DNA of 64,000 nucleotides. It comes from Nocardia aurantia. Its GTDB lineage: Bacteria; Actinomycetota; Actinomycetes; Mycobacteriales; Mycobacteriaceae. Positions within the stretch are counted from its first letter, which is position 1; every line of letters begins with the position of its first letter. The stretch spans positions 62,001-126,000 of the forward strand of contig NZ_WEGI01000013.1 of the NCBI RefSeq assembly GCF_009604425.1, given 5' to 3'. The notes beneath the pieces are model-generated. The model was not told the DNA's origin. It saw only the letters and a list, made by a program, of their open reading frames with translations, and searched no databases. Below are positions 49,044 through 57,940 of the stretch, piece after piece. The translations under genes were made by a program, and so were the position numbers.

Positions 49044-51080
49044 ATGCGGATGTCGTTTCGCCTGGCGCTGGTGGCCCTGACCGCCGCCGTGCTGACACCG
49101 TGGTCGGCGCTCGCCGCCGCGGGTCCGGATCCGTCCGGGCCCGACGGCGGCGCCGCCGGGCCGGAGTGGGCCGCGGCCGAGGACGGCCCGCAGCCTTATC
49201 CGGGGATCGCCGTCGACTGGGATGTGCCGATCCGGATGAGCGACGGCGTGGTGCTGAAGGCCAACGTCTATCACCCCGCGGACGCCGCCGGGCACGCGCT
49301 CGCCGAACCGACGCCGACCGTCCTGAACCTGACGCCCTACACCAAACTGATCTCCGCGTTCGCCGATGCGGCGCTGAGCATTCCGGGATTCTCGGACGCG
49401 CTGATCCGATTCACCCGCGATCTCGATCTGTCCGGGACGCCGCTGTCCGGGGTCACCGATCTGACCCGATCGCTCGGCGGCGGCCTGCCCCGTAACTTCA
49501 GCGTCGATCGGCAGCTGATCCGCGGCGGGTACACCCAGGTCGTGGTGGACGTGCGCGGAACCGGGTTCTCCCAAGGAGATTGGGACATCCTGCGCGGCCG
49601 CGAACAGCAGGACACGCTCGAGGTGATCGACTGGGCCTCGCATCAGCCCTGGTCCACCGGCGATATCGGGATGTCCGGGGTGTCCTATTCGGGACTGAAC
49701 GAATTGCAGGCGGCGGCGAAGAATCCGCCCGCGCTGAAGGCGATCTTCCCGGTGGTGCCGAGCCGCAACCCCTTCCGCGATCTGGTGGCGCCCGGCGGCG
49801 CGGTCGGCACGGTCTTCATGCCCGCCTGGCTCGGACTCGTGAACGGCACCAAGCTGATTCCCGACGTAGGGTCGCTGCTCGCGGGCCGGTTCGACGGGCA
49901 GTGGCTGGCCGACCGGCTCGCCGACCCGTTCACCTTCGTCGACGCGCTGATCAACGCCTTCACCACACCGGAGATCGCGCAACTGGATCCGAAGGTGCAG
50001 GACCTACTGCGTTCCGGGAGCGCGACCCGGCAGGCGTGGGAGACCGATCCGTCCCGGATCACGGTGCCCACCTTCGTCTCCGGCGGCTGGCACGACCTGT
50101 TCGTGCTGTCCGAATCCGACGTCTACGACCGAATCCCGTTGCCGCCCGGGCGGAAACAGCTGCTGATGGGTGACGGTTACCACATCAGCAACGGCAACGA
50201 GTCCGGCCGGCCCGGCCTGCCGCCGCGGATGGACGTGCTGCAGCGGGCGTGGTTCGACAAGTGGCTGAAGGGAATCGACAACGGGATCGACCGCTTCGGC
50301 CCGATCACCGTGAAACAGGAGGGTGGCGGCTGGGTCACCCTGGACTCCTTCCCGGCGCCGGGCACCGAGTATCGCCGGATGTACCTGTCCGCGGCGGCCG
50401 GTGGGACCGGCGGCGGCAGCGTGCACGACGGATCGTTGCGGCCCGCACCCGATCCGGAGATCGGAATGCTCACCGTCGCACCGGGTCCGGCCGGCCTCTG
50501 CTCGCGCGACACGACCCAGCAGTCCGCCGGGTTCGCGGGCGTGCTGGTCGGCTGCGCCGAGGACGATCGCGTCCACGAGTTGAACGGCCTGACCTTCACC
50601 AGCGCCCCGGTCGCCGCGCCGACCACGATCTCCGGGCCGATCGCGGTACATCTGAACACCGTGCAGGACGCCGCCGACGGATTCTGGCTGGTCTCGGTCA
50701 ACGACGTGGCCCCCGACGGGCAGTCGCGGGTGCTGACCACCGGACAGCTGACGGCCTCGCTGCGCCTCGTCGACGAATCCCGCAGCCGGCGCGCACCCGA
50801 CGGTGACTACACCGCGCCGGTGCCCGACCTCTCGCTGGACACCCGGCAGCCGACCGTGCCCGGACAGCCCACCCCGATCGATATCGAGGTCGCGGCCGCG
50901 CACGCGGTGCTGCAACCCGGGCACCGGCTGCGGGTGGACGTGTACGCGAGCACCTTCCCGAAGGGGTTGTCGCCGCTGCCGGTGCTGCTCGACACCGGTC
51001 TGCTGGCGCAGCACCTGCTGCTGGATCCGGCCGCGCCGAGCTTCGTGCACCTGCCGGTGAACGGCGATCCGGGATGGTGA
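49044..51080 (+). CDS. CocE/NonD (S15-type) hydrolase, second of a tandem pair
   Basis: A 678-residue paralogue of the preceding gene, aligning along the whole length. It has a signal peptide, the shared GPDGGAAGPEWAAAEDGPQPYP start, Ser216 in GVSYSGLNE, GGWHDLFVLSES and the C-terminal jelly roll. The catalytic motifs are intact in both copies, so neither is a pseudogene. GGGGAGGA lies about ten bases before the ATG; ATG 49050 is an alternative. The 285-base gap between the copies holds no gene. The pair probably arose by tandem duplication followed by divergence. Confidence 0.87.
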   Translation: MRMSFRLALVALTAAVLTPWSALAAAGPDPSGPDGGAAGPEWAAAEDGPQPYPGIAVDWDVPIRMSDGVVLKANVYHPADAAGHALAEPTPTVLNLTPYTKLISAFADAALSIPGFSDALIRFTRDLDLSGTPLSGVTDLTRSLGGGLPRNFSVDRQLIRGGYTQVVVDVRGTGFSQGDWDILRGREQQDTLEVIDWASHQPWSTGDIGMSGVSYSGLNELQAAAKNPPALKAIFPVVPSRNPFRDLVAPGGAVGTVFMPAWLGLVNGTKLIPDVGSLLAGRFDGQWLADRLADPFTFVDALINAFTTPEIAQLDPKVQDLLRSGSATRQAWETDPSRITVPTFVSGGWHDLFVLSESDVYDRIPLPPGRKQLLMGDGYHISNGNESGRPGLPPRMDVLQRAWFDKWLKGIDNGIDRFGPITVKQEGGGWVTLDSFPAPGTEYRRMYLSAAAGGTGGGSVHDGSLRPAPDPEIGMLTVAPGPAGLCSRDTTQQSAGFAGVLVGCAEDDRVHELNGLTFTSAPVAAPTTISGPIAVHLNTVQDAADGFWLVSVNDVAPDGQSRVLTTGQLTASLRLVDESRSRRAPDGDYTAPVPDLSLDTRQPTVPGQPTPIDIEVAAAHAVLQPGHRLRVDVYASTFPKGLSPLPVLLDTGLLAQHLLLDPAAPSFVHLPVNGDPGW

Positions 51081-51363
51081 GCGCGGCCCGGAGTCGGAAA
51101 TCACATCCGAGCCGGCTGAAGGCATCACCGGATACCGCCGGTCACAATAGGGTGTCGTTCACGTCGGCGTCGCCCGGTCGTGAGATCCCCGGTGCCGGAA
51201 CGAAAAGTGCCGGTGGCACCATTGTCGATGCCGGAGGGTCGGGAAAACCCGGAACCGGTTTTCGGGGAGAATTTTTCGTAAACGCCCGGCTAATGGCCGC
51301 ATAAGTACCTGTGACCTGCGGGAAACTTCGCGGACCCCCGCTCGGGAAACGCATCGGCGACCG

Positions 51364-51369
51364 TACGAT
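51364..51369 (+). promoter_or_regulatory. Leaderless -10 element for senX3
   Basis: TACGAT lies six bases before GTG 51376, with no ribosome-binding site in between. Confidence 0.55.
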
Positions 51370-51375
51370 TCAATT

Positions 51376-52632
51376 GTGAGCGTTCCCGAGGCCGTGCTGA
51401 TGGCAGTACTCGCGGCCGTTGTCGGCCTCGCGGTCGGCGGGCTGCTCATCCCCTATGTGAACGCCCGGCAGGCGCAGCGCCGGGAGGCGGATTCCGGACT
51501 CACCATGTCCCAGGTTCTGGACCTGATCGTGCTCGCCTCCGAGAGCGGAATCGCGGTCGTCGACGAATATCGCGACGTCGTGCTGGTGAATCCGCGCGCC
51601 GAGGAACTGGGCCTGGTCCGTGACCGGTTGCTGGACGAACGCGCCTGGTCCGCGGTGGAGAAGGTGCTCGCCACCGGCGAGGACGTCGACTTCGACCTGA
51701 CCGCGAAGAATCCGATGCCCGGCCGCAGCCGCATCGCGGTGCGCGGCGTGGCCCGCGCGCTGTCGCGCGAGGAATCCACCTTCGTGGTGCTGTTCGGCGA
51801 CGACGATTCCGAGCAGGCGCGGATGGAAGCGACCCGGCGCGATTTCGTCGCCAATGTGAGCCACGAGTTGAAGACCCCGGTCGGCGCGATGAGTCTGCTC
51901 GCGGAGGCCTTGCTGGAATCCGCGGACGATCCCGATTCGGTGCGGCACTTCGGTCAGCGCCTGCTCGCCGAATCCCGCCGGATGGGCAAGATGGTCACCG
52001 AACTGATCGCGCTGTCCCGGCTGCAGGGCGCGGAGAAACTGCCGGAACTCGAGACCGTCGACGTGGACACCGTCGTCAACGCGGCCATCGAACGCTCCCG
52101 GACCGCCGCCGAGGCCGCCGGGATCACCGTCAGCACCGACGCCAACAGCGGTCTCGAGATCCTCGGCGACGACACCCTGCTGGTGACCGCGCTGTCGAAT
52201 CTGGTGGAGAACGCCATCAACTACTCGCCGAAGGGCTCGCACGTGTCGGTGAGCCGGTCGCTACGCGGTGGCTACGTGAACATCGCCGTCACCGATCGCG
52301 GCATCGGCATCGCCAAGGAGGACCAGGAGCGCGTCTTCGAGCGCTTCTTCCGGGCCGACAAGGCCCGCTCCCGGGCGACCGGCGGCACCGGGCTGGGACT
52401 GGCTATCGTCAAGCACGTGGCCGCGAACCACAACGGCGAGATCGCCCTCTGGAGCAAACTGGGCACCGGCTCCACGTTCACGCTGCGTATACCCGCTGTC
52501 GAGTCCGAAGACCAGGTCTCCACCGTCCCGGTGGAGAAGAAGAGTCCCGCCGCGATCCAGGCGGGAAAGAAGGAAACCGGCGCGCGCCCCGTGGCGCGGG
52601 CCAGACCCAACGGTGTGGAGGCAACCCGATGA
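51376..52632 (+). CDS. senX3: Phosphate-sensing sensor histidine kinase
   Basis: A 418-residue membrane kinase, counterpart of Rv0490. One clear N-terminal membrane helix (VLMAVLAAVVGLAVGGLLIPYV) is followed by a PAS-like domain (about 45-130), the HisKA box FVANVSHELKTPVG with phospho-acceptor His163, and the ATPase domain with N box (NLVENAINYSPKG), G1 (DRGIGI), F box and G2 (GGTGLGLAIVKHV). It phosphorylates RegX3 under low phosphate. The stop overlaps regX3 by four bases. Confidence 0.95.
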   Translation: MSVPEAVLMAVLAAVVGLAVGGLLIPYVNARQAQRREADSGLTMSQVLDLIVLASESGIAVVDEYRDVVLVNPRAEELGLVRDRLLDERAWSAVEKVLATGEDVDFDLTAKNPMPGRSRIAVRGVARALSREESTFVVLFGDDDSEQARMEATRRDFVANVSHELKTPVGAMSLLAEALLESADDPDSVRHFGQRLLAESRRMGKMVTELIALSRLQGAEKLPELETVDVDTVVNAAIERSRTAAEAAGITVSTDANSGLEILGDDTLLVTALSNLVENAINYSPKGSHVSVSRSLRGGYVNIAVTDRGIGIAKEDQERVFERFFRADKARSRATGGTGLGLAIVKHVAANHNGEIALWSKLGTGSTFTLRIPAVESEDQVSTVPVEKKSPAAIQAGKKETGARPVARARPNGVEATR

Positions 52633-53318
52633 CGAGTGTGCTGATCGTCGAGGACGAAGAGTCGCTGGCCGATCCGCTCGCGTTCCTGCTGCGCAAGGAG
52701 GGGTTCGAAGTCACCGTGGTCGGCGACGGCCCGTCCGCGCTGGCGGAATTCGATCGGTCCGGGGCCGACATCGTGCTGCTCGACCTGATGCTGCCCGGGA
52801 TGAGCGGTACCGACGTCTGCAAGCAGCTGCGCACCCGCAGCAGCGTGCCGGTGATCATGGTGACCGCGCGCGACAGCGAGATCGACAAGGTGGTCGGGCT
52901 GGAGCTCGGCGCGGACGACTACGTCACCAAGCCGTACTCGTCGCGGGAGCTGATCGCCCGCATCCGCGCGGTGCTGCGCCGCGGCGCCGGCGAGGAGATG
53001 GACGGCACCAGCGAGAGCGGCGTGCTCGAGGCCGGACCCGTGCGGATGGACGTGGACCGGCACACCGTGCAGGTCAACGGCAAGCCGGTGACGCTACCGC
53101 TGAAGGAGTTCGACCTGCTCGAATACCTGCTGCGCAACTCCGGTCGCGTGCTGACCCGCGGCCAGCTCATCGACCGGGTGTGGGGCGCCGACTATGTCGG
53201 TGACACCAAGACCCTGGACGTGCACGTGAAGCGGTTGCGCTCGAAGATCGAGGCGGACCCGGCCAAGCCGGAACACCTGGTCACGGTCCGAGGCCTGGGC
53301 TACAAACTGGAAGCTTGA
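52629..53318 (+). CDS. regX3: Phosphate-starvation response regulator
   Basis: A 229-residue OmpR/PhoB-type regulator, counterpart of Rv0491. The receiver domain has the acidic pair VEDEE and phospho-acceptor Asp52 in LLDLMLPG; VTKPYSS holds the conserved Lys. The winged-helix domain runs from about 135, with RVLTRGQLIDRVWG and TLDVHVKRLRSKIE. The ATG overlaps the senX3 stop (ATGA), giving tight coupling. The intercistronic MIRU repeats known from M. tuberculosis are absent here. Confidence 0.96.
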   Translation: MTSVLIVEDEESLADPLAFLLRKEGFEVTVVGDGPSALAEFDRSGADIVLLDLMLPGMSGTDVCKQLRTRSSVPVIMVTARDSEIDKVVGLELGADDYVTKPYSSRELIARIRAVLRRGAGEEMDGTSESGVLEAGPVRMDVDRHTVQVNGKPVTLPLKEFDLLEYLLRNSGRVLTRGQLIDRVWGADYVGDTKTLDVHVKRLRSKIEADPAKPEHLVTVRGLGYKLEA

Positions 53319-53426
53319 CCGCCTCTCCGGGTTTCAGGCCATACAAGTCCGGAGCCTCGGGGGTTGGTCACAGGTCTTGCGTGGGTGCCGCGCGGGTGGG
53401 AGTTTCCCGGGGAGTTACCCAGGTGC

Positions 53427-53990
53427 TCACGGGGTCGGTGGGTGCCTCGGCTTTGCTTCGGGGTGCGCCAGGGCTTCGGACAGTGTGGCGGCGAGGGTTG
53501 CCAGGTGGGTGCGGATTTCCGGGTTCGGGACTGTGCCGTCCTCGGATACGTCGGCGCTGAGGATGGGGATTCGGGTGCAGGCGGGGGCGATGATGTCGGC
53601 GCCTACATAGCCGAGGACGGTGCGCAGGGAAGCTGTGGCGCCGTCGCCCCGGCCGGGGGTGGCGACCGTGAGCCAGGCGACCGGTTTGGTGTGGAGGTCG
53701 GCGGTGCCGACGGTCCACTCCAGGAGGTTCTTCAGGCTGCCGGGGATCAGGCCCGCGTATTCGGGGGTGCAGAAGAGGACAGTGTCGGCTTCGGCCAATA
53801 GTTGGCGTAAACGGGCCACCGGTGGCGGGGATGGGCCGTCGCCGGGGACGAACGCGGGGAGGGTGGTCAGCTCGTTGTAGAGGTGGGTCGAAATGCCTTG
53901 GGGGACAACCTGTTGCAGGGTGCGCAGGGCTGCTGTGTTGGTCGAGCCCGGTCGGGTGCTGCCGGAGATCAGCAGGAGGTGTACGCCCAC
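53427..53990 (-). CDS. NADPH-dependent FMN reductase
   Basis: A 187-residue flavodoxin-fold reductase. The FMN phosphate loop is LLISGSTRPGSTNTAALRTL at the start, and PEYAGLIPGSLKNLLEW (about 80) is the family signature around the flavin. It probably reduces flavins, quinones or azo compounds in the cytosol. The GTG start gives the usual length. It faces the regX3 gene convergently. Confidence 0.88.
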   Translation of the reverse strand: MGVHLLLISGSTRPGSTNTAALRTLQQVVPQGISTHLYNELTTLPAFVPGDGPSPPPVARLRQLLAEADTVLFCTPEYAGLIPGSLKNLLEWTVGTADLHTKPVAWLTVATPGRGDGATASLRTVLGYVGADIIAPACTRIPILSADVSEDGTVPNPEIRTHLATLAATLSEALAHPEAKPRHPPTP

Positions 53991-54082
53991 GGGTGATTAC
54001 AAGCTCTGCGGCGGGTGATGTATTCCGTTGTCCTTCGGCTTGTTTCGACGGCCGATGGTGCCACGGGGTTGGGGGAGTGGGG

Positions 54083-54940
54083 CTAGGTCGGCGATTTCTG
54101 TTCGGCGGCCGCGGTGGCGGGGTGGACGGCGATCAGGCCGAGGCCCTCGCGGCGTTTGCAGTGGCGGGCCAGTTCGTCGTAGGCCGGTTGGCCCAGGAGT
54201 TCGATGAGTTCGGGGGCGTAGGACTGCCAGACCGGGCGGGTGCCGGTGTGGGCGTCGGGGGAGCCGGAGCAGTACCAGTTCAGGTCCTCGCCGCCGGGGC
54301 CCCAGCCGCGGCGGTCGTATTCGGTCACCACGGTGCGCAGGATCTGGACGCCGTCGGGGCGGTCGACCCAGTCCTGGGTGCGGCGGATCGGAAGTTGCCA
54401 GCACACATCCGGTTTGACCGTCAGGGGTTCGACGCCTTCGCGCAGTGCCATCACGTGCAGGGCGCAGCCGGGGCCGCCGGCGAAACCGGGGCGGTTGAGG
54501 AAGATGCAGGCGCCGTCGTAGCGGCGGGTGCGCAGCGCCGGCTCGTCGTCGAGTTCGTCCTTCTCCAGGTAGAGCTTGGGACGGACCCGGCCCTCGTCGT
54601 CGCGGGCCTCGTCGATCAGTTGCCATTCCGCGGGTGTGAGCAGTTTCACAGCTCGCTGGAGCTTCTTGCGGTCGTCGGTGTCGCAGAGGAAGGCGCCGTG
54701 CGAACAGCACCCGTCGTCCGGGCGGCCGGCGATGATTCCCTGGCATGCTGGCGTGCCGAAGACACAGGTCCAGCTGGACAGCAGCCAGGTCAGATCGGCG
54801 ACGATGGTGTGCTCGTCGTTGTCCGGGTCGGTGAATTCGATCCACTCCCGCGGGAAGTCGAGCCCCACCTCGGGTGCCGGGTCGATCTTCGCCGCTGGTA
54901 GCGGCCGCTTCGGCCGCTTCGCGGATGCGCGTTCCGTCAC
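54083..54940 (-). CDS. Conserved Cys-rich actinobacterial protein (Rv0495c-like)
   Basis: A 285-residue protein from GTG 54940. It has clusters of Cys and His: TCVFGTPACQGIIAGRPDDGCCSHGAFLCD (about 58-87), CIFLNRPGFAGGPGCALHVMA (about 145-165), VCWQLP and WYCSG. The spacing suggests metal binding, in the manner of the DUF3109/YkgJ-like zinc or iron proteins, but no function is established. TAGCGT lies eight bases before the GTG on its strand. It is divergent from the Ppx/GppA gene, as in M. tuberculosis. A 1574-codon frame through this gene to 58807 is spurious. Confidence 0.82.
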   Translation of the reverse strand: MTERASAKRPKRPLPAAKIDPAPEVGLDFPREWIEFTDPDNDEHTIVADLTWLLSSWTCVFGTPACQGIIAGRPDDGCCSHGAFLCDTDDRKKLQRAVKLLTPAEWQLIDEARDDEGRVRPKLYLEKDELDDEPALRTRRYDGACIFLNRPGFAGGPGCALHVMALREGVEPLTVKPDVCWQLPIRRTQDWVDRPDGVQILRTVVTEYDRRGWGPGGEDLNWYCSGSPDAHTGTRPVWQSYAPELIELLGQPAYDELARHCKRREGLGLIAVHPATAAAEQKSPT

Positions 54941-54948
54941 ATCGGCAG

Positions 54949-54954
54949 ACGCTA
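54949..54954 (-). promoter_or_regulatory. Leaderless -10 element for the Cys-rich protein gene
   Basis: On the minus strand TAGCGT lies eight bases before GTG 54940. Confidence 0.45.
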
Positions 54955-55025
54955 ACAGTTCTGTCGCTGTGGTGGCGGTTGCGGGGGTTATCGGGTTACC
55001 CGCTCCCGGGCGTCGCCCAACCCAG

Positions 55026-55031
55026 TACCGT
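55026..55031 (+). promoter_or_regulatory. Leaderless -10 element for the Ppx/GppA gene
   Basis: TACCGT lies six bases before GTG 55038, with no ribosome-binding site between. Confidence 0.5.
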
Positions 55032-55037
55032 GTTCTT

Positions 55038-56033
55038 GTGCGGTTGGGAGTGCTCGATGTGGGAAGCAATACCGTCCACCTGCTGGTGGTGGACGCCCAT
55101 CGGGGTGGCCATCCCACGCCTATGAGCTCGACGAAGTCGACGTTGCGGCTCGCGGAGAACATGGACGGCGAGGGCCGGATCACGGCCGAGGGCGCCGCCC
55201 GGCTGACCGAGACGGTCGCCGAATTCGCCAGCATCGCGCAGACCTCCGGGTGCGAGCAGTTGATGCCGTTCGCGACCTCCGCGGTGCGCGAGGCCACCAA
55301 CTCCGACGAGGTGCTGGCCTTGGTCCGCCGGGAGACGGGGGTCGACCTGCGGGTGCTCTCCGGCGCCGACGAGGCCCGGCTGACCTTCCTCGCGGTGCGC
55401 CGCTGGTACGGCTGGAGCGCGGGCCGCATCCTCAATCTGGACATCGGCGGCGGTTCGCTGGAGATGAGCAACGGCGCGGACGAGGCGCCGGACGTGGCGC
55501 TGTCGCTGCAACTGGGCGCCGGTCGGCTGACCCGGGACTGGTTGCGCGAGGACCCGCCGGGCAAGCGCCGGGTGGCGGTGCTGCGCGACTGGCTGGACGC
55601 CGAATTGGTGTTGCCCGCCAAGCAGTTGCTGGTTCCCGGCCGCCCCGATCTGGCGGTGGGCACCTCGAAGACGTTCCGTTCGCTCGCCCGGTTGACCGGT
55701 GCCGCCCCCTCGGCCGCGGGCCCTCGGGTGCGGCGTATTCTCACCAGTTCCGGCCTGCGGCAGTTGATCGCCTTCATCTCCCGGATGACGGCCGCCGACC
55801 GGGCCGAGCTGGAAGGCGTCAGTTCCGACCGGTCGCAGCAACTGGTGGCCGGCGCGTTGGTCGCGGAGGCGAGTATGCGGGCGTTGTCCCTGGACACCCT
55901 GGAAATCTGCCCGTGGGCGCTGCGCGAAGGGCTGATCCTGCGCAAACTGGATACCGACCTGGACAGAGAACCGGGCGCCGGTAACGGCCGGCCCGCGGGT
56001 GTCCCCGGACCGACCGAAACGGTGTCGCGATGA
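55038..56033 (+). CDS. Ppx/GppA family phosphatase
   Basis: A 331-residue exopolyphosphatase/guanosine-pentaphosphate phosphatase, counterpart of Rv0496. ASKHA-fold motifs are GVLDVGSNTVHLLVVD at the start (first phosphate loop), ATSAVREATN, and LNLDIGGGSLEMS (second phosphate loop, about 133-145). It would degrade polyphosphate or pppGpp. Together with PPK2 and SenX3-RegX3 it places polyphosphate and phosphate control in one window. GTG 55038 follows TACCGT by six bases. The stop overlaps the next ATG (ATGA). Confidence 0.93.
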   Translation: MRLGVLDVGSNTVHLLVVDAHRGGHPTPMSSTKSTLRLAENMDGEGRITAEGAARLTETVAEFASIAQTSGCEQLMPFATSAVREATNSDEVLALVRRETGVDLRVLSGADEARLTFLAVRRWYGWSAGRILNLDIGGGSLEMSNGADEAPDVALSLQLGAGRLTRDWLREDPPGKRRVAVLRDWLDAELVLPAKQLLVPGRPDLAVGTSKTFRSLARLTGAAPSAAGPRVRRILTSSGLRQLIAFISRMTAADRAELEGVSSDRSQQLVAGALVAEASMRALSLDTLEICPWALREGLILRKLDTDLDREPGAGNGRPAGVPGPTETVSR

Positions 56034-57913
56034 GTGACGATTCCACGCAGCTGTCGGTGGCCGAACTGCTGGCGCGCAACGGCAAGGGCTCGCCCTCGTC
56101 CGGCGGCGGCGGGCGGCGCCGCCGCGGCGGCCGTGGCATCTCGGTCAACGAGCTGACCGGGGACCTGCCCATCGTCAAGGAGGGTTCGTCCTCGCACGCC
56201 GCGCCCGACGTCGACGAGAGCCCCGAGCCGGGCGCCCGCACGCCGGCGGGCGAGGCGTATTCGCCGTTGTCGGGTCCGATCTCGTTGTACGACCCGCTGT
56301 CGCCGGCGCCCGCGCCGGAAAGCTGGTCCGCGCCCGCGGCGGAACCCTGGCCGGCGTCCGAATCCTGGGCGGCACCCGCCGCCGCGCCGCCCTTCGGGGG
56401 GGTCGACCGCGAGCCCGTGCGCTACCAGGCGCCGGCCATGCCGGATTCCGCGTTGCGCGAGCCCGGCAGCTTCGGCTGGCCCGATCCGGCGGCGCCGAGT
56501 CCGGCCGAGGGTGAGCGCCACAATCCGTTCGCGGGTCCCGAGGCCGCGCCGCCCCAAGAGAGCCGCCGGGCCCGTCGCGAGCGTCAGGAACGCATCGATC
56601 CGCTGTCGGATCAGGTGTCGGTGGCCGAGCTCGAGGGCACCGTGCCCCCGCCGACGCGCGGTGGCCGCCGTCGCCGGCGGCGTGAGGAAGAGGACACCGC
56701 CGACGTCCAGCCGTTCCGCGGTGCGGCCAGGGAGGCGGCCGAACCGCCTGCGCTGCGGCGTGCACCCGATCAGGCGGCGCCCTCGGTTCCGGATGCCCGG
56801 CCCAAGCCCGAGGGTCGTCCCGGTCTCGATGGTCGACCCGGTCCTGATGGTCGACCCGGTGCGGTGGCCGGTCCTGATGGTCGACCCGGTCCCGACGGTC
56901 GACCAGGTCCAGCCGTCGGGCCGCGATCCGGTGGCCCGCGACCCGCGGCGGGCCCCGCTTGGCCGCCCGGTGCTCCGCCGGGCCGTCCCGATGCCCAGGC
57001 CTCGCCGTGGGGTGTTCCGGGCGCCGCGCCGATCCCGCCCGACCAGCGGCGCGACCCGGCCGGTGAGCGCACCGAATTCCTCGATCCCTCCAAGCTGCCG
57101 CGTTCGGCGCGGCGCGGGCCGAATCCTAATCCCGGTCCCGGTGAGCCCGATCTGCCGGAATGGTCGGCGCGGCGCCGGAAGTCTCCGGAACGGCCGGCGC
57201 CGGGTACCGAATGGCCGACCCGCGACGATGGTCGTCGGCGTGGCAAGTCCGAGCCGCCTCTGCCACCGCCGCCGCCGGTCGACGAGGTGGCCGGCGCGCC
57301 GACGGCGGTCTGGTCGCTGGCCGGTCGCGATCAGCAACTGCTGTCCGGCCCGACCCTGGCCGGGGATCTGATCCGCGCCGACGCCGAACGGGAATCCCGG
57401 CGCGGTGAGCCGGACCGGGAACCGCCTCGGCGCGGTGAGCCGCTTCGCGGTGGGCGTGGCGCGCGCCGGGGTGCCACGGCCGTCCGGGTCGACGAGCTCG
57501 ATGATCTCGACGAGCTCGAGGACGAGGACGATTTCTACGATCCGGATCTCGACGACGACCCGGATCTGGATGACGAGGACGACGATCGCCCCGCCCGCCG
57601 GCGCCGACCGGCCGCAGGTCGCTCCTGGTCCCGCGCGGGATCTATGGATCCGAACCGCAGACAGTGGATGGTGCTCGGCGGTCAGGCCGTCGGGGCCGCC
57701 GTGGCGGGTATGTTGCTGTTCAAGGGCTTCGAGAAGATGTGGGACGTGTTCCCGTTCGTCGCCCTGGCACTGGCCATGGTCGTGATCCTCGGCCTGGTCG
57801 CGCTGGTGCGGGTACTGCGCCGCACCGACGACATCACCAGTACGGTGATCGCCGTCGTAGTCGGTATTTTCGTGACGTTGGGACCGCTGGCCTTCCTGCT
57901 CAGTACCAACTGA
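56030..57913 (+). CDS. Membrane protein with a long disordered N-terminus (Rv0497-like)
   Basis: A 627-residue protein, about twice the length I recall for Rv0497. Residues 1 to about 540 are hydrophilic and low in complexity: Pro/Arg/Asp-rich, with two copies of an SVxEL-type phrase (SVAELLARNGKG, SVAELEGTV), each followed by a basic RRRR patch, and a collagen-like GRPGPDGRPG run (about 260-300) encoded by short DNA repeats at 56820-56915. An acidic Asp/Glu tract precedes three membrane helices at the C-terminus (GGQAVGAAVAGMLLF, FPFVALALAMVVILGLVAL, VIAVVVGIFVTLGPLAFLL). Function unknown. It is coupled to the Ppx/GppA gene by ATGA. Confidence 0.8.
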   Translation: MSDDSTQLSVAELLARNGKGSPSSGGGGRRRRGGRGISVNELTGDLPIVKEGSSSHAAPDVDESPEPGARTPAGEAYSPLSGPISLYDPLSPAPAPESWSAPAAEPWPASESWAAPAAAPPFGGVDREPVRYQAPAMPDSALREPGSFGWPDPAAPSPAEGERHNPFAGPEAAPPQESRRARRERQERIDPLSDQVSVAELEGTVPPPTRGGRRRRRREEEDTADVQPFRGAAREAAEPPALRRAPDQAAPSVPDARPKPEGRPGLDGRPGPDGRPGAVAGPDGRPGPDGRPGPAVGPRSGGPRPAAGPAWPPGAPPGRPDAQASPWGVPGAAPIPPDQRRDPAGERTEFLDPSKLPRSARRGPNPNPGPGEPDLPEWSARRRKSPERPAPGTEWPTRDDGRRRGKSEPPLPPPPPVDEVAGAPTAVWSLAGRDQQLLSGPTLAGDLIRADAERESRRGEPDREPPRRGEPLRGGRGARRGATAVRVDELDDLDELEDEDDFYDPDLDDDPDLDDEDDDRPARRRRPAAGRSWSRAGSMDPNRRQWMVLGGQAVGAAVAGMLLFKGFEKMWDVFPFVALALAMVVILGLVALVRVLRRTDDITSTVIAVVVGIFVTLGPLAFLLSTN

Positions 57914-57940
57914 GCCCGGGCCGGCAGTGGGGAGAGCCTG

